Of a stretch of DNA of 64,000 nt, positions 44,927-53,348 are shown piece by piece (the stretch's first letter is position 1; each line of letters begins with the position of its first letter). The DNA lies in assembly GCF_049994905.1 (NCBI RefSeq), contig NZ_CP188258.1, forward strand, positions 2,170,001 to 2,234,000, given 5' to 3'. The stretch comes from Diaminobutyricibacter sp049994905 (lineage in GTDB: Bacteria; Actinomycetota; Actinomycetes; Actinomycetales; Microbacteriaceae). A program made the position numbers and the translations under genes. The notes beneath the pieces were generated by a model. The model was given only the letters and a program-made list of their open reading frames with translations, was not told the DNA's origin and made no database searches.

Positions 44927-45454
44927 TCAGTCCTTCGACAGCGGGGCTGTCGAAGCGGCATCGCGAAGCCCGGCAAGCCATTCCCTCTCGGCGCTGCATC
45001 GGCGGATCAGTTCCGCCGTCACTTCGCGGTTCCAGAGGTCGTATTTGGCATGGTCGAGCAGGGCGGTCAGGTGATGGTTGCGCGCCTCAAGTGCCTGGTC
45101 ACGCGCATCGAGGATCGCGAGTCGTTCGTAGGGCTCAAGGAGCGAGAATTGCCCCAGCCTCGTCAGGAACTCCAGTTCGTCTCCGGCCATCTCGGGAGGG
45201 AGGGCCGCGAGCAGGTCGTGAAGCAGTTCGAGCCCGACGGGAGTGATCGAGTAGACATTGCGCGGCGGCCGGCCCTCCTGTTCCTCCGAGCGCCGGACAA
45301 CAGCGCCGGACTCCTCGAAGCGCTTGAGGGCGGGGTAGAGCGAGTTGTTGTGGAGGACGACCCCCGTGGTCTCCTCGACGCGCTTGCGAAGTTCGTACCC
45401 GTGGGCGGGCTGCCGTCGCAGGTGACGGAGGATGATGATGTCGATCGAGGACAC
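44927..45454 (-). CDS. PadR-family transcriptional regulator
   Basis: The 175-residue regulator has a winged helix with the PadR signature IIILRHLRRQPAHGYELRKRVEE, LYPALKRFEESGAV and RNVYSITPVGLELL, then a C-terminal helical dimerisation domain (Vir-like). It is followed immediately by a DHA2 exporter gene and preceded by a near-perfect palindrome 4 bp upstream of its GTG start. This is the usual arrangement for a locally acting repressor that responds to the pump substrate. Confidence 0.88.
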   Translation of the reverse strand: MSSIDIIILRHLRRQPAHGYELRKRVEETTGVVLHNNSLYPALKRFEESGAVVRRSEEQEGRPPRNVYSITPVGLELLHDLLAALPPEMAGDELEFLTRLGQFSLLEPYERLAILDARDQALEARNHHLTALLDHAKYDLWNREVTAELIRRCSAEREWLAGLRDAASTAPLSKD

Positions 45455-45458
45455 GTAG

Positions 45459-45484
45459 TCCAGTGTGACCTATGTCACACTGGA
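45459..45484 (-). promoter_or_regulatory. PadR operator
   Basis: A perfect inverted repeat has 11-bp arms TCCAGTGTGAC (45459-45469) and GTCACACTGGA (45474-45484) and a 4-bp spacer. It begins 4 bp upstream of the PadR start. An extra half-site TCCAGTGTGGC lies at 45505-45515, toward the parC end. It probably covers the padR-MFS promoter. Confidence 0.7.
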
Positions 45485-45546
45485 CGGTCAAGAGGAACTC
45501 AGCGTCCAGTGTGGCCCAGGTCAGGCTGGCAAGCGGTCCTCAGCGG

Positions 45547-48021
45547 TCAGCCGAGCTGGCGGCCGACACTGCCGACCACGGCGTCGAGGGCTGCGCCGGA
45601 ACCGTCGCGGCGTGCGCCGCCGGCCGGGAGGACACGTGCCACGCCATCCGGTGCCACCGCGAGAGCGGGACCGCGACCGACCCAAGCGAGGGCGAGCTCG
45701 CTCTCGCCCTTCAGGAAACGGTGCGAACGCACGCCGCCGGTCGCGCGACCCTTCGCCGGGAACTCCGCGAAGTCGCTGACTTTGGCACTGCCGGGGTCGG
45801 TTCCGAGCAGTGTCTCCGTGCTCGTGGCGACCGTGACGACCACCGAGGCGTCTCGTTCAGCGGCCCGGATGACCGCGAAGAAGACGACCCGGGCATCCGC
45901 CGCCAGGTTGATGCCCGCCATTCCGCCGGCCGCGCGGCCCTGAGGCCGGACCGTCGACGCCGGAAAGCGCAGCAGCTGAGAATCGGATGCGACGAAGACC
46001 AGCTCGTCCGAGTCGGAGCAGTTCGCCGCTCCCACCACTTCGTCGCCCGGCTTCAGTGCGATGACCTCGAACTCGGGCTTGTTCGCCCAATCGCCGGCGG
46101 TCACGCGTTTGACGATGCCCTGGCGGGTGCCCAGTGCGATGGATTCGTCGGAGGTGAGCGAGACCAGGGCGAGAACGCGTTCCTTGCGATCCGCAAGGGC
46201 GAGGTAGTCCCCGACACGCACGCCTGCGGCGAGCTGGATCGAATTGGCGGGTACTGCGGGAAGGTCGACCGGCGAGAAGCGGATCAGCCGGCCCTTCGAG
46301 GTCACCGCACCGATCTCTGTGCGACTTGTCGTGTCGAGGGCGGACAGCAGAGCGTCGTGCTTGCTCCGCCGCGCGGGCGCCTGGATGCGGCCGAGGCCGC
46401 CGTCGTCATCCGGCTGCTGATCGACCCGGACGATCCTTCCCGTGGTGCTGAGGAGCACCCGGCACGGCGTATCCGCTACTTCGAGTACGGCGGGCTTGCC
46501 GCGCGACGTGGTCGTCGCGATCGACGGCCGGGCTTCGGTGAGGAGGGTTCGTCGCGGCGTGCCGAATTTGGCCGCGACCTGCTCGAGTTCGTCCGAGACG
46601 AGCAGCTCGATGCGTTCACGGCTACCGAGGAGCTCCTCGAGTTCGGCGATCTCGGCGCGCAGCTGCTCCTGTTCGGTCTCGAGTTCGATGCGCGAGAACC
46701 GGGTGAGCCGGCGCAGGCGGAGTTCCAGAATGTAATCGGCCTGCAGCGTACTCAGGTCGAAGACCTCCATCAGCCGTGTGCGCGCCTGCTCAGTGTCGTC
46801 GCTCGTGCGGATGACCTGGATCACCTCGTCGATATCGACGATCGCAATCAGGAGACCCTCCACGAGGTGCAGGCGTTCCTGGCGGCGTGCCAGACGGTAT
46901 TGGGATCGTCGCGTCACCACGCTGATGCGGTGATCGAGATAGACGCGAAGGAGTTCGCGCAGGCCGAGGGTCTGCGGGCCGCCGTCGACCAACGCGACGT
47001 TGTTGATGCTGAAGCCGTCCTCGAGCGGGGTGTGCCGGTAGAGCTGTTCGAGAACGGCTTCCGGGCTGAATCCGGTCTTGATGCCGATCACGAGCCGCAG
47101 GCCGCGCGTGCGGTCGCTGAGATCGGTGACGTCGGAGATGCCGCTCAGCTTCTTGGAGTTGACCCCGTCCTTGATCTTCTCGATCACTTTTTCGGGTCCG
47201 ACGAGATAGGGGAGTTCGGTGACGACCAGGCCGCTCTTGCGTGCAGTGATGCTCTCGACGCTGACCTTGGCGCGCGTCTTGAAGCTGCCGCGGCCGGTCG
47301 CATAGGCGTCGCGAACGCCTGCGAGGCCGACGATCGTGCCCCCGGCGGGCAGGTCGGGCCCCGGCACGTACTCCATGAGCTCGTCGAGGGATGCGTCGGG
47401 GTTGGCGAGCAGGTGCCGCGCAGCCCCGACGACCTCGATGAGGTTGTGCGGGGCCATGTTGGTCGCCATGCCGACCGCGATGCCGCTGGCCCCATTGACC
47501 AGCAGGTTCGGGAAAGCAGCGGGCAGCACGTCGGGCTGCATGAGCTGATTGTCGTAGTTGGGGACGAAGTCGACGACGTCTTCATCGAGGTCCTCGGTGA
47601 GTGCGAGGGCCGCGGCAGCAAGGCGGGCCTCGGTATAGCGGGGGGCCGCGGGCCCGTCATCCAGCGAACCGAAGTTGCCGTGACCGTCGATCAGCGGCAC
47701 GCGCAGGGTGAAGTCCTGGGCCATGCGCACGAGCGCGTCGTAGATCGCGCTGTCGCCGTGCGGGTGGAGCTTTCCCATCACTTCGCCGGTCACGCGGGCC
47801 GACTTGACGTGTCCACGGTCGGGGCGCAGCCCCATCTCCGTCATCTGGTACAGGATGCGGCGCTGCACGGGCTTGAGGCCGTCACGCGCGTCGGGGAGCG
47901 CCCGCGAATAGATCACGGAGTACGCGTATTCGAGGAACGACCCCTGCATCTCGGTCGTCACATCGACGTCTTCGATTCGTTCCGTCGTCGGAGCTGCTGG
48001 GGGGTCGTTAGTCGGATTCAT
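45547..48021 (-). CDS. parC: DNA topoisomerase IV subunit A
   Basis: The 824-residue type II topoisomerase subunit has the quinolone-region segment KLHPHGDSAIYDALVRM, the catalytic tyrosine in AAPRYTEARL, and a C-terminal beta-pinwheel of repeats. The absence of the GyrA-box QRRGG(K/R)G in the C-terminal domain supports ParC rather than GyrA. ATG 48021 was selected as MNPTNDPPA; a longer frame to 48069 is less likely. The +strand region opposite it contains an 891-codon shadow frame that is not a gene. Confidence 0.9.
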   Translation of the reverse strand: MNPTNDPPAAPTTERIEDVDVTTEMQGSFLEYAYSVIYSRALPDARDGLKPVQRRILYQMTEMGLRPDRGHVKSARVTGEVMGKLHPHGDSAIYDALVRMAQDFTLRVPLIDGHGNFGSLDDGPAAPRYTEARLAAAALALTEDLDEDVVDFVPNYDNQLMQPDVLPAAFPNLLVNGASGIAVGMATNMAPHNLIEVVGAARHLLANPDASLDELMEYVPGPDLPAGGTIVGLAGVRDAYATGRGSFKTRAKVSVESITARKSGLVVTELPYLVGPEKVIEKIKDGVNSKKLSGISDVTDLSDRTRGLRLVIGIKTGFSPEAVLEQLYRHTPLEDGFSINNVALVDGGPQTLGLRELLRVYLDHRISVVTRRSQYRLARRQERLHLVEGLLIAIVDIDEVIQVIRTSDDTEQARTRLMEVFDLSTLQADYILELRLRRLTRFSRIELETEQEQLRAEIAELEELLGSRERIELLVSDELEQVAAKFGTPRRTLLTEARPSIATTTSRGKPAVLEVADTPCRVLLSTTGRIVRVDQQPDDDGGLGRIQAPARRSKHDALLSALDTTSRTEIGAVTSKGRLIRFSPVDLPAVPANSIQLAAGVRVGDYLALADRKERVLALVSLTSDESIALGTRQGIVKRVTAGDWANKPEFEVIALKPGDEVVGAANCSDSDELVFVASDSQLLRFPASTVRPQGRAAGGMAGINLAADARVVFFAVIRAAERDASVVVTVATSTETLLGTDPGSAKVSDFAEFPAKGRATGGVRSHRFLKGESELALAWVGRGPALAVAPDGVARVLPAGGARRDGSGAALDAVVGSVGRQLG

Positions 48022-48107
48022 GCGTGCAATCTGGGAGGCGTGCTGGGCGGCACCGAAGGGACGTTTCACTACCGCCGGCCCCGCTCGTGTGTGACAAACT
48101 GGGCCGG

Positions 48108-49250
48108 ATGCCCCCCATGCTACCGGCCGCTTTCACGACACGGCTGAGCCTTGCCGCTGTTCTGCCAAGTTCTGTGGATGCGCTGTTCGGTGTGGAGAAT
48201 CCGCTCGGCCTCCGGCAGGTCGAGCGGATGGTCGTCGTGGTCGTCGACGGGCTGGGTGCTGCGTCACTGCGAGCGCGCGGGGGGCACGCCAGGTTCCTCG
48301 CGCCACTCCTCACGAAACCGGCGACGATCGACTCCGGCTTCCCGACCACGACAGCGGCAGCGCTGGCGACGCTCTGCACGGGCACGACGCCGGGCACGCA
48401 CGGCCTCGTGGGTTACCGTGTGCTCGACAGCGCCTCGGACCGCATGGTGAATCAGCTCAATGGCTGGGATGACCGGCTCGACCCGGCGACGTGGCAGCGC
48501 AGCGAGACCGTGTTCGAGCGCGCCGGGCGGATGGGCGTACGCACCTACGCGATCGGCCAGCCGCGCTACAGCGACTCCGGGTTCACTCACGCGGTCCTCC
48601 GGGGTGCCGAGTACGTGCCCGGCAAGAAGGTGGCCGACCGGTTCGGGGCCGCCCACGACATCCTGCGCAGGCCGGGACCGAGCCTGACCTACCTCTATGT
48701 CAGCGAACTCGACACGATCGCCCACGCATCGGGGTGGGAGTCGCCCGCCTGGACGGCCGAGCTGGAGGCCCTGGATGGCCATCTCGTGGCCCTGACGGCC
48801 GCTCTCGGCCGCTCAGACGGAGTCCTCGTCACCGCCGACCATGGGGTGATCGATGTGCCCCAGACCGGCCACGTGCTGTTCGACACCGTTCCGGAGCTCG
48901 TCGACCGCGTCGAATACGTGGGGGGCGAGCCACGCTGCCTCCAGCTGTACCTGGCCGACTCGTCGGCGGAGGCGGCCGATCGTCTGGCTGCAGTGTGGAG
49001 AGAGGTCGAGGGGGAGCGTGCCTGGGTTGCCACCCGCGCCGAAGCCATCGAGGCGGGATGGTTCGGCTCCGACGTCTCACAAGACGTCCTGCCCCGCATC
49101 GGTGATGTGCTCGTGGCCGCCCGTCGCCGGATCGCGTATTACGACTCCCGTGATCCGCTGTTGGCGGGTCGGAACATGATCGGACAGCATGGCTCACTGA
49201 CCCAGGAGGAGACGCGCGTTCCCCTCATCCGTCTCGGCTCCATCGCCTGA
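48108..49250 (+). CDS. Alkaline-phosphatase-superfamily phosphodiesterase / nucleotide pyrophosphatase
   Basis: The 380-residue protein has the metal-binding VVVVVDGLG, the nucleophile segment DSGFPTTTAAALATLCTGTTPGTHG, ELDTIAHASG and TADHGVIDVP, the pattern of the type I phosphodiesterase/nucleotide pyrophosphatase family. There is no signal peptide, so it should be cytosolic. ATG 48108 is in frame with a second ATG nine bases on. It is divergent from parC and ends 14 bp from the convergent sepH stop. Substrate unknown. Confidence 0.8.
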   Translation: MPPMLPAAFTTRLSLAAVLPSSVDALFGVENPLGLRQVERMVVVVVDGLGAASLRARGGHARFLAPLLTKPATIDSGFPTTTAAALATLCTGTTPGTHGLVGYRVLDSASDRMVNQLNGWDDRLDPATWQRSETVFERAGRMGVRTYAIGQPRYSDSGFTHAVLRGAEYVPGKKVADRFGAAHDILRRPGPSLTYLYVSELDTIAHASGWESPAWTAELEALDGHLVALTAALGRSDGVLVTADHGVIDVPQTGHVLFDTVPELVDRVEYVGGEPRCLQLYLADSSAEAADRLAAVWREVEGERAWVATRAEAIEAGWFGSDVSQDVLPRIGDVLVAARRRIAYYDSRDPLLAGRNMIGQHGSLTQEETRVPLIRLGSIA

Positions 49251-49264
49251 CCGGGATACCGGGC

Positions 49265-50419
49265 TCAGGCCAGGTCGTCGTCCGTGCGTGCTCCGAAGAC
49301 GATCTCGTCCCAGCTCGGCATCGACGCCCGGCCTTTCTTACCGATTCGTCCCTGCGGGCCGGTGTTCGACTGCGTTCCCGTGCCTGACTGCTGGCCGGTT
49401 GCCGACGGCTGGCCGGCCATCGACTGCGGACCCGTGTCTTCCGGAGCAGGCGGGTCCCGGAGCTCCACCGGGTTGACGTTGATCTCTTCGAGTTCGTCCA
49501 GCGGCACATCGATGATGCGGATGCCCGGCTCCGCGGCCGGCTTCTCGGGCTTGTCGTCGAACCCCGCGGCCTCACGCTCACCTCGTCGGCGGCGGAGCGC
49601 CTCGAGGAGGTCCGCGGTCTGGTGCACGTCTTTCGGCTGGTCGTCGTCGGACCGCTTGATCGCCGAGATCGCAATGGAGTTGTTCGCCGACGGGATGGTG
49701 CGGCTGTAGGCGACGGGCTCGAGGAACGGAGCGGCGTCCGGGCCGAGCAGGTCGCTCGGCGTCTCGTGGAACGTGAAGGCCCCGCTGTCGAAGCGCGAGT
49801 CGTCGGGTTCGGAGGAGTGTGGTGCGACAGCACGCAGCCGGGGGATGAGTGCGCCCTTCAGCTCGCCCTGCTGCGAGAGTGTCGTCGCCTCGGAGTTGAG
49901 CGGTGCGAGAGCATGCTTGCGGGCGTCATACCCCCAGCGAGCGTCGTGGTCGATCTGGTCGGCGGTGAACTCCAGTTTGACGATCCAGCCGGTCTCTGCG
50001 TCTTTCCAGCCGGCCCACCGCTCCCCGGCGACGCCGAGCGACGCGAGCCGGTCACGGATGACGGCACCGAACGTCGCACCTTCGCCGAGCGGGTCGACGT
50101 CGGCGGTCGTGTGCACGGGAACGCTCAGCGCAGAGGCGACGATGTGCTCACGTTCGGCGACGATCGGACCTTCGAAGCGCTGGATGTACTCCAGCGAAGC
50201 GCCCGTGACCGCAGCAACGTCTTCGGCGGACATGCCGGAGCGGATGTGCGCCTGCACCTCCCGCGGTGACAGCTTCGGCGCCGTGGCGGCGGCTTCGGTC
50301 TTGCGCTGGCGAAGCCTGGACTGCAGTACTTCGTCGATGGCGATGCGGAACCGTTCACCGTCGTCGCTCGCGGCGAGCAGTGCACCGTTCTCGACTCCGA
50401 TGACCTTTAAATCCTGCAT
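49265..50419 (-). CDS. sepH: Septation protein SepH
   Basis: The 384-residue protein has the N-terminal DUF3071 domain (MQDLKVIGVENGALLAASDDGERFR) with the helix-turn-helix-like SPREVQAHIRSGMSAEDVAAVTGASLEYIQRFEGP, then a disordered middle and an acidic/Gln-rich tail. SepH binds FtsZ and promotes Z-ring assembly in Streptomyces and mycobacteria. A GGAAGG ribosome site precedes ATG 50419. It neighbours DUF4193 and DUF3093 genes, the usual actinobacterial order. Confidence 0.88.
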   Translation of the reverse strand: MQDLKVIGVENGALLAASDDGERFRIAIDEVLQSRLRQRKTEAAATAPKLSPREVQAHIRSGMSAEDVAAVTGASLEYIQRFEGPIVAEREHIVASALSVPVHTTADVDPLGEGATFGAVIRDRLASLGVAGERWAGWKDAETGWIVKLEFTADQIDHDARWGYDARKHALAPLNSEATTLSQQGELKGALIPRLRAVAPHSSEPDDSRFDSGAFTFHETPSDLLGPDAAPFLEPVAYSRTIPSANNSIAISAIKRSDDDQPKDVHQTADLLEALRRRRGEREAAGFDDKPEKPAAEPGIRIIDVPLDELEEINVNPVELRDPPAPEDTGPQSMAGQPSATGQQSGTGTQSNTGPQGRIGKKGRASMPSWDEIVFGARTDDDLA

Positions 50420-50625
50420 GATGAAATGCCTTCCCAGCTCTCCGCGTACGTCGCAAGAATGCCACGTGGTACCCCCATTTCCGGGGAATAACTGTGGCGC
50501 GCCGGAAGTTGATCACCGAGCAGCGGCATTGCACTACGCAAGTGGTTTGCTATTCCCTGCGGATTGATGCAAACTATGGCCGCCGATTGCGAAAAATCGG
50601 TCGTTTATACGAGAAGTGGATGGGC

Positions 50626-50919
50626 ATGGCAACGGATTACGACGCACCACGGAAGACCGAAGACGACTCGGAGTCGATCGAGGCCCTCAAGGAGCGTGTC
50701 CCGGACAAGATGTCCGGGGTTGTCGACGTTGACGATGCGGACAACCCAGGTGGCTTCGAACTCCCCGGCGCGGACCTTTCGGACCTCGACCTCGATGTCG
50801 TGGTCCTCCCGCCCCAGGCCGACGAATTCACCTGTGTGAACTGCTTCCTGGTGAAGCACCGTTCGCAGATCGATCACGAGACAAAGCTCGGACCGATCTG
50901 CGTGGAGTGCGCAGCCTAG
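50626..50919 (+). CDS. DUF4193 zinc-binding protein
   Basis: The 97-residue actinobacteria-specific protein is acidic (DYDAPRKTEDDSESIEAL) and ends in a cysteine pattern CVNCFLVKHRSQ...CVECAA that should bind one zinc. Function unknown. ATG 50626 gives the conserved MATDYDAPR start. A TATACG hexamer at 50606-50611 could be the -10 but has no good -35. Its TAG stop overlaps the stop of the opposing DUF3093 gene at the palindrome CTAG. Confidence 0.85.
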   Translation: MATDYDAPRKTEDDSESIEALKERVPDKMSGVVDVDDADNPGGFELPGADLSDLDLDVVVLPPQADEFTCVNCFLVKHRSQIDHETKLGPICVECAA

Positions 50920-51377
50920 GACGCAGCGCTCGCAGCCGCGAGTCGACCTTCATCGAGAGCCCGGACCAGCTGGTCCGGGCTTCTTGTCGAGATCAGCCAG
51001 TACGGCGCAGGGTCCTGCGGGTCGAGCACCGGCACCTTCACGACAGGCTTCACCCAGCCGCGGATGAGGAGCCAGGCGCGCGCATCCAGCCGCTGGCCCC
51101 GCTCCAGCTGTGCCGCATCCGGCCCGTAGCCCGTCGGCTCGCCCACCAGTGTGAGCGGGATGCTCGCGCGCCCGGCGAAAAGGTCACTGTCGGTGACCCG
51201 GATGACCGGCGACGAGGCGATCAACATCGCCACGCAGCCTCCGTACAACACGATCGCGGTAATGATGCCTGCGGTCATGTTGATGGGCGCGAAGACGATG
51301 ATGCTCGCAGGGATGACGAGGGCCGTCGAGATGTACAGCCAGGGAGCGGCCCAGAGCCGTTCACGATAGAGAACCAT
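50916..51377 (-). CDS. DUF3093 membrane protein
   Basis: The 153-residue protein has two predicted N-terminal membrane helices (LYISTALVIPASIIVFAPI and GIITAIVLYGGCVAMLIAS) followed by a soluble domain with the DUF3093 pattern VTDSDLFAGRASIPL and ARAWLLIRGWVKPVVKVPV. Role unknown. It is divergent from dut and its start lies 38 bp from the dut GTG, so both promoters are squeezed into this gap. Confidence 0.85.
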   Translation of the reverse strand: MVLYRERLWAAPWLYISTALVIPASIIVFAPINMTAGIITAIVLYGGCVAMLIASSPVIRVTDSDLFAGRASIPLTLVGEPTGYGPDAAQLERGQRLDARAWLLIRGWVKPVVKVPVLDPQDPAPYWLISTRSPDQLVRALDEGRLAAASAAS

Positions 51378-51415
51378 GGCTCTATTCGATCAGACTTCTG
51401 CACTACCCTCGACAC

Positions 51416-51907
51416 GTGACCGATACCGTTGACGTTCCGATCGTCGCAGGCCTCGTGCCCGCCTATGCCCACCCGGGCGACGCCGGCGCCGATCTCTGTG
51501 CCGCCGAAGCCGTGACCCTCGAGCCCGGCGAGCGCGCGACCGTGCCGACAGGCGTGTCCATCGCGCTCCCTGACGGCTTCGCCGGTTTCGTGGTGCCCCG
51601 CAGCGGACTGGCCGCGCGGCACGGCATCACGATCGTGAATTCCCCGGGGACCGTGGATGCGGGCTACCGGGGCGAAATCCGGGTCACCATCCTGAACACC
51701 GACAGGTCGATGCCGTACGATATCGCCGTCGGCGACCGGATCGCCCAGCTGATCGTGATGCCGGTGACCCGGGCGCGTTTCGTGCCCGTCGACAGCCTTC
51801 CGGAGAGCCGGCGTGGAACGTCAGGGTTCGGCTCGACCGGCTACAGCACGGAGCTGAGCACCGCCGTGCAGCCCGAAGACAGCGTCAAGTCAGGAGAACG
51901 AGCGTGA
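51416..51907 (+). CDS. dut: dUTP diphosphatase
   Basis: The 163-residue trimeric dUTPase hydrolyses dUTP to dUMP, protecting DNA from uracil and feeding ThyA. The five family motifs appear in order: AHPGDAGADL, VPRSGLAARHGI, NSPGTVDAGYRGEI, GDRIAQLIV, and the C-terminal RGTSGFGSTG arm. GTG 51416 lies 6 nt after TACCCT (51404-51409), so the transcript is probably leaderless. The downstream gene overlaps it by 4 bp. Confidence 0.95.
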   Translation: MTDTVDVPIVAGLVPAYAHPGDAGADLCAAEAVTLEPGERATVPTGVSIALPDGFAGFVVPRSGLAARHGITIVNSPGTVDAGYRGEIRVTILNTDRSMPYDIAVGDRIAQLIVMPVTRARFVPVDSLPESRRGTSGFGSTGYSTELSTAVQPEDSVKSGERA

Positions 51908-52527
51908 CCGACACGAGCAGCATCGACCCCACGAGCTGGGAGAAGTCGGCGCCGGCGGATCGCGAGACGGACGGCCCGCTCGACGAAAGCGAAGCCAACC
52001 CCGTTCGTCCGTACGTCGACCTCGGCGGAGTGAAGATCCTTCCTCGCGAGGGACTGCACCTGCGGCTCGAGGTCGAGGAGGAGACCCAGCGGGTGGTCGC
52101 GGTCGGTCTCGACTACGCGAACTCGACGCTCCAGGTGCAGCCGTTCGCGGCACCCCGCTCCAGCGGACTGTGGCACGAGATCCGGGAGCAGATCGCCGAG
52201 CAGGTCGAGCGCCAGGGCGGTCGCACCTCGGTGCGTGACGGTGTCTTCGGCCCGGAACTCGTTGCTGAGATCCCCGTCGCTGCGGCCCAGGGCCCCGGCG
52301 GCGAGACGCGTGTCGCTCGCTTCGTCGGCGTCGATGGCCCGCGCTGGTTCCTCCGAGGCGTGATCGCCGGCGATGCCGCTGTCAAGCCCGACGCTGCCGC
52401 ACTCGTCGAAGACCTGTTCCGCAGCATCGTCGTCGTCCGCGGCACCGTGCCCATGCCTCCCCGTGACCTGATCCCGCTCCGGATGCCGACTGCGCCCCCA
52501 ACCGGCGACGAAACGCTCTCGGTGTGA
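51904..52527 (+). CDS. DUF3710 protein
   Basis: The 207-residue soluble protein has the actinobacterial DUF3710 pattern YVDLGGVKILPREGLHLRLEVEE, VQPFAAPRSSGLWHEIREQI and ARFVGVDGPRWFLRGVI. The biochemical role is unknown; the family sits almost always just downstream of dut and upstream of DUF3159, as here. It is coupled by 4-bp overlaps on both sides (ATGA-type with dut, GTGA-type with the next gene). Confidence 0.87.
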   Translation: MTDTSSIDPTSWEKSAPADRETDGPLDESEANPVRPYVDLGGVKILPREGLHLRLEVEEETQRVVAVGLDYANSTLQVQPFAAPRSSGLWHEIREQIAEQVERQGGRTSVRDGVFGPELVAEIPVAAAQGPGGETRVARFVGVDGPRWFLRGVIAGDAAVKPDAAALVEDLFRSIVVVRGTVPMPPRDLIPLRMPTAPPTGDETLSV

Positions 52528-53342
52528 GCCTGCCGAGCATGTCCACCCCCGACGACCCGGCGAACCCGGACGACGAACGCGACCCCAGTGTGTCGAACGC
52601 CATCGGCGAGGGCCTGGCGAACGCGGCGCGTACCTCAGGCATCGGCAAGCTCGCGGACAGCGACACCCCGACCGGGACGGCGCTTCTTGCGGCGCTCGGA
52701 GGCGTTCGCGGGCTCCTGGAGACCATCCTGCCCGGGCTGGTCTTCCTCATCCTGTTCACCTTCACCTCCAACGTTCCGCTCTCCCTCGGCGCCTCGGTAC
52801 TCGTCGCCATTGCGTTCACCGCGTGGCGGATCATCGGCAAGACCCCGGTCACACAGGCGATCGCGGGCTTGATCGGCGTCGGCCTGTCAGCGATCCTCGC
52901 GCTCATCACCGGCCGGGGCGAAGACAACTTCCTCTTCGGCATCGGGCTGAACCTGCTCTACGGTGCAGCCCTGCTGATCTCGATTCTCGTTCGCTGGCCG
53001 CTCATCGGCCTCGCATCCGGCTACCTCATGGGCGACGGGCTCGCGTGGCGCAAGGACCGCACCAAATTCCGCGTCATGCAGGCACTCACGTTCCTCTGGT
53101 TCCTGCTGTTCGCGGCCCGCCTGATCGTCGAGCTGCCGCTCTACCTGGCGCACACCGACGCGGCGACCACCGGTCTCGGCGTCGCCAGGCTGCTGATGGG
53201 AGTTCCGCTCTACGCGCCGCTCCTGCTGGTGACCTGGTTCGTGGTCCGGGGACTCTACGGGGTCGGCGGCACGAAAAAGACAGTTACACCGCCCGAACCC
53301 GAACCCGCCGGTCCCGACCGGCCCGAGTCGAACCGGACCTGA
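52524..53342 (+). CDS. DUF3159 membrane protein
   Basis: The 272-residue protein has an acidic N-terminal tail and six hydrophobic segments, with the DUF3159 signatures LLAALGGVRGLLETILPGLVF and RWPLIGLASGYLMGDGLAWRKD. Function unknown. GTG 52524 overlaps the DUF3710 stop; an alternative ATG at 52539 (MSTPDDPANP) would shorten it by five residues. The P-type ATPase gene starts 6 bp downstream, so the dut-DUF3710-DUF3159-ATPase series may be one operon. Confidence 0.85.
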   Translation: MSLPSMSTPDDPANPDDERDPSVSNAIGEGLANAARTSGIGKLADSDTPTGTALLAALGGVRGLLETILPGLVFLILFTFTSNVPLSLGASVLVAIAFTAWRIIGKTPVTQAIAGLIGVGLSAILALITGRGEDNFLFGIGLNLLYGAALLISILVRWPLIGLASGYLMGDGLAWRKDRTKFRVMQALTFLWFLLFAARLIVELPLYLAHTDAATTGLGVARLLMGVPLYAPLLLVTWFVVRGLYGVGGTKKTVTPPEPEPAGPDRPESNRT

Positions 53343-53348
53343 CGTTCC

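Noticed and set aside
45472..48147. 891-codon open frame on the plus strand opposite parC
   Set aside because: Arg/Asp/Val-rich composition typical of antisense shadows in high-GC DNA; parC on the minus strand has complete family motifs.
50916..50919. Shared CTAG stop of the DUF4193 and DUF3093 genes
   Set aside because: Four-base convergent overlap at a palindromic stop is common in compact genomes and not informative.
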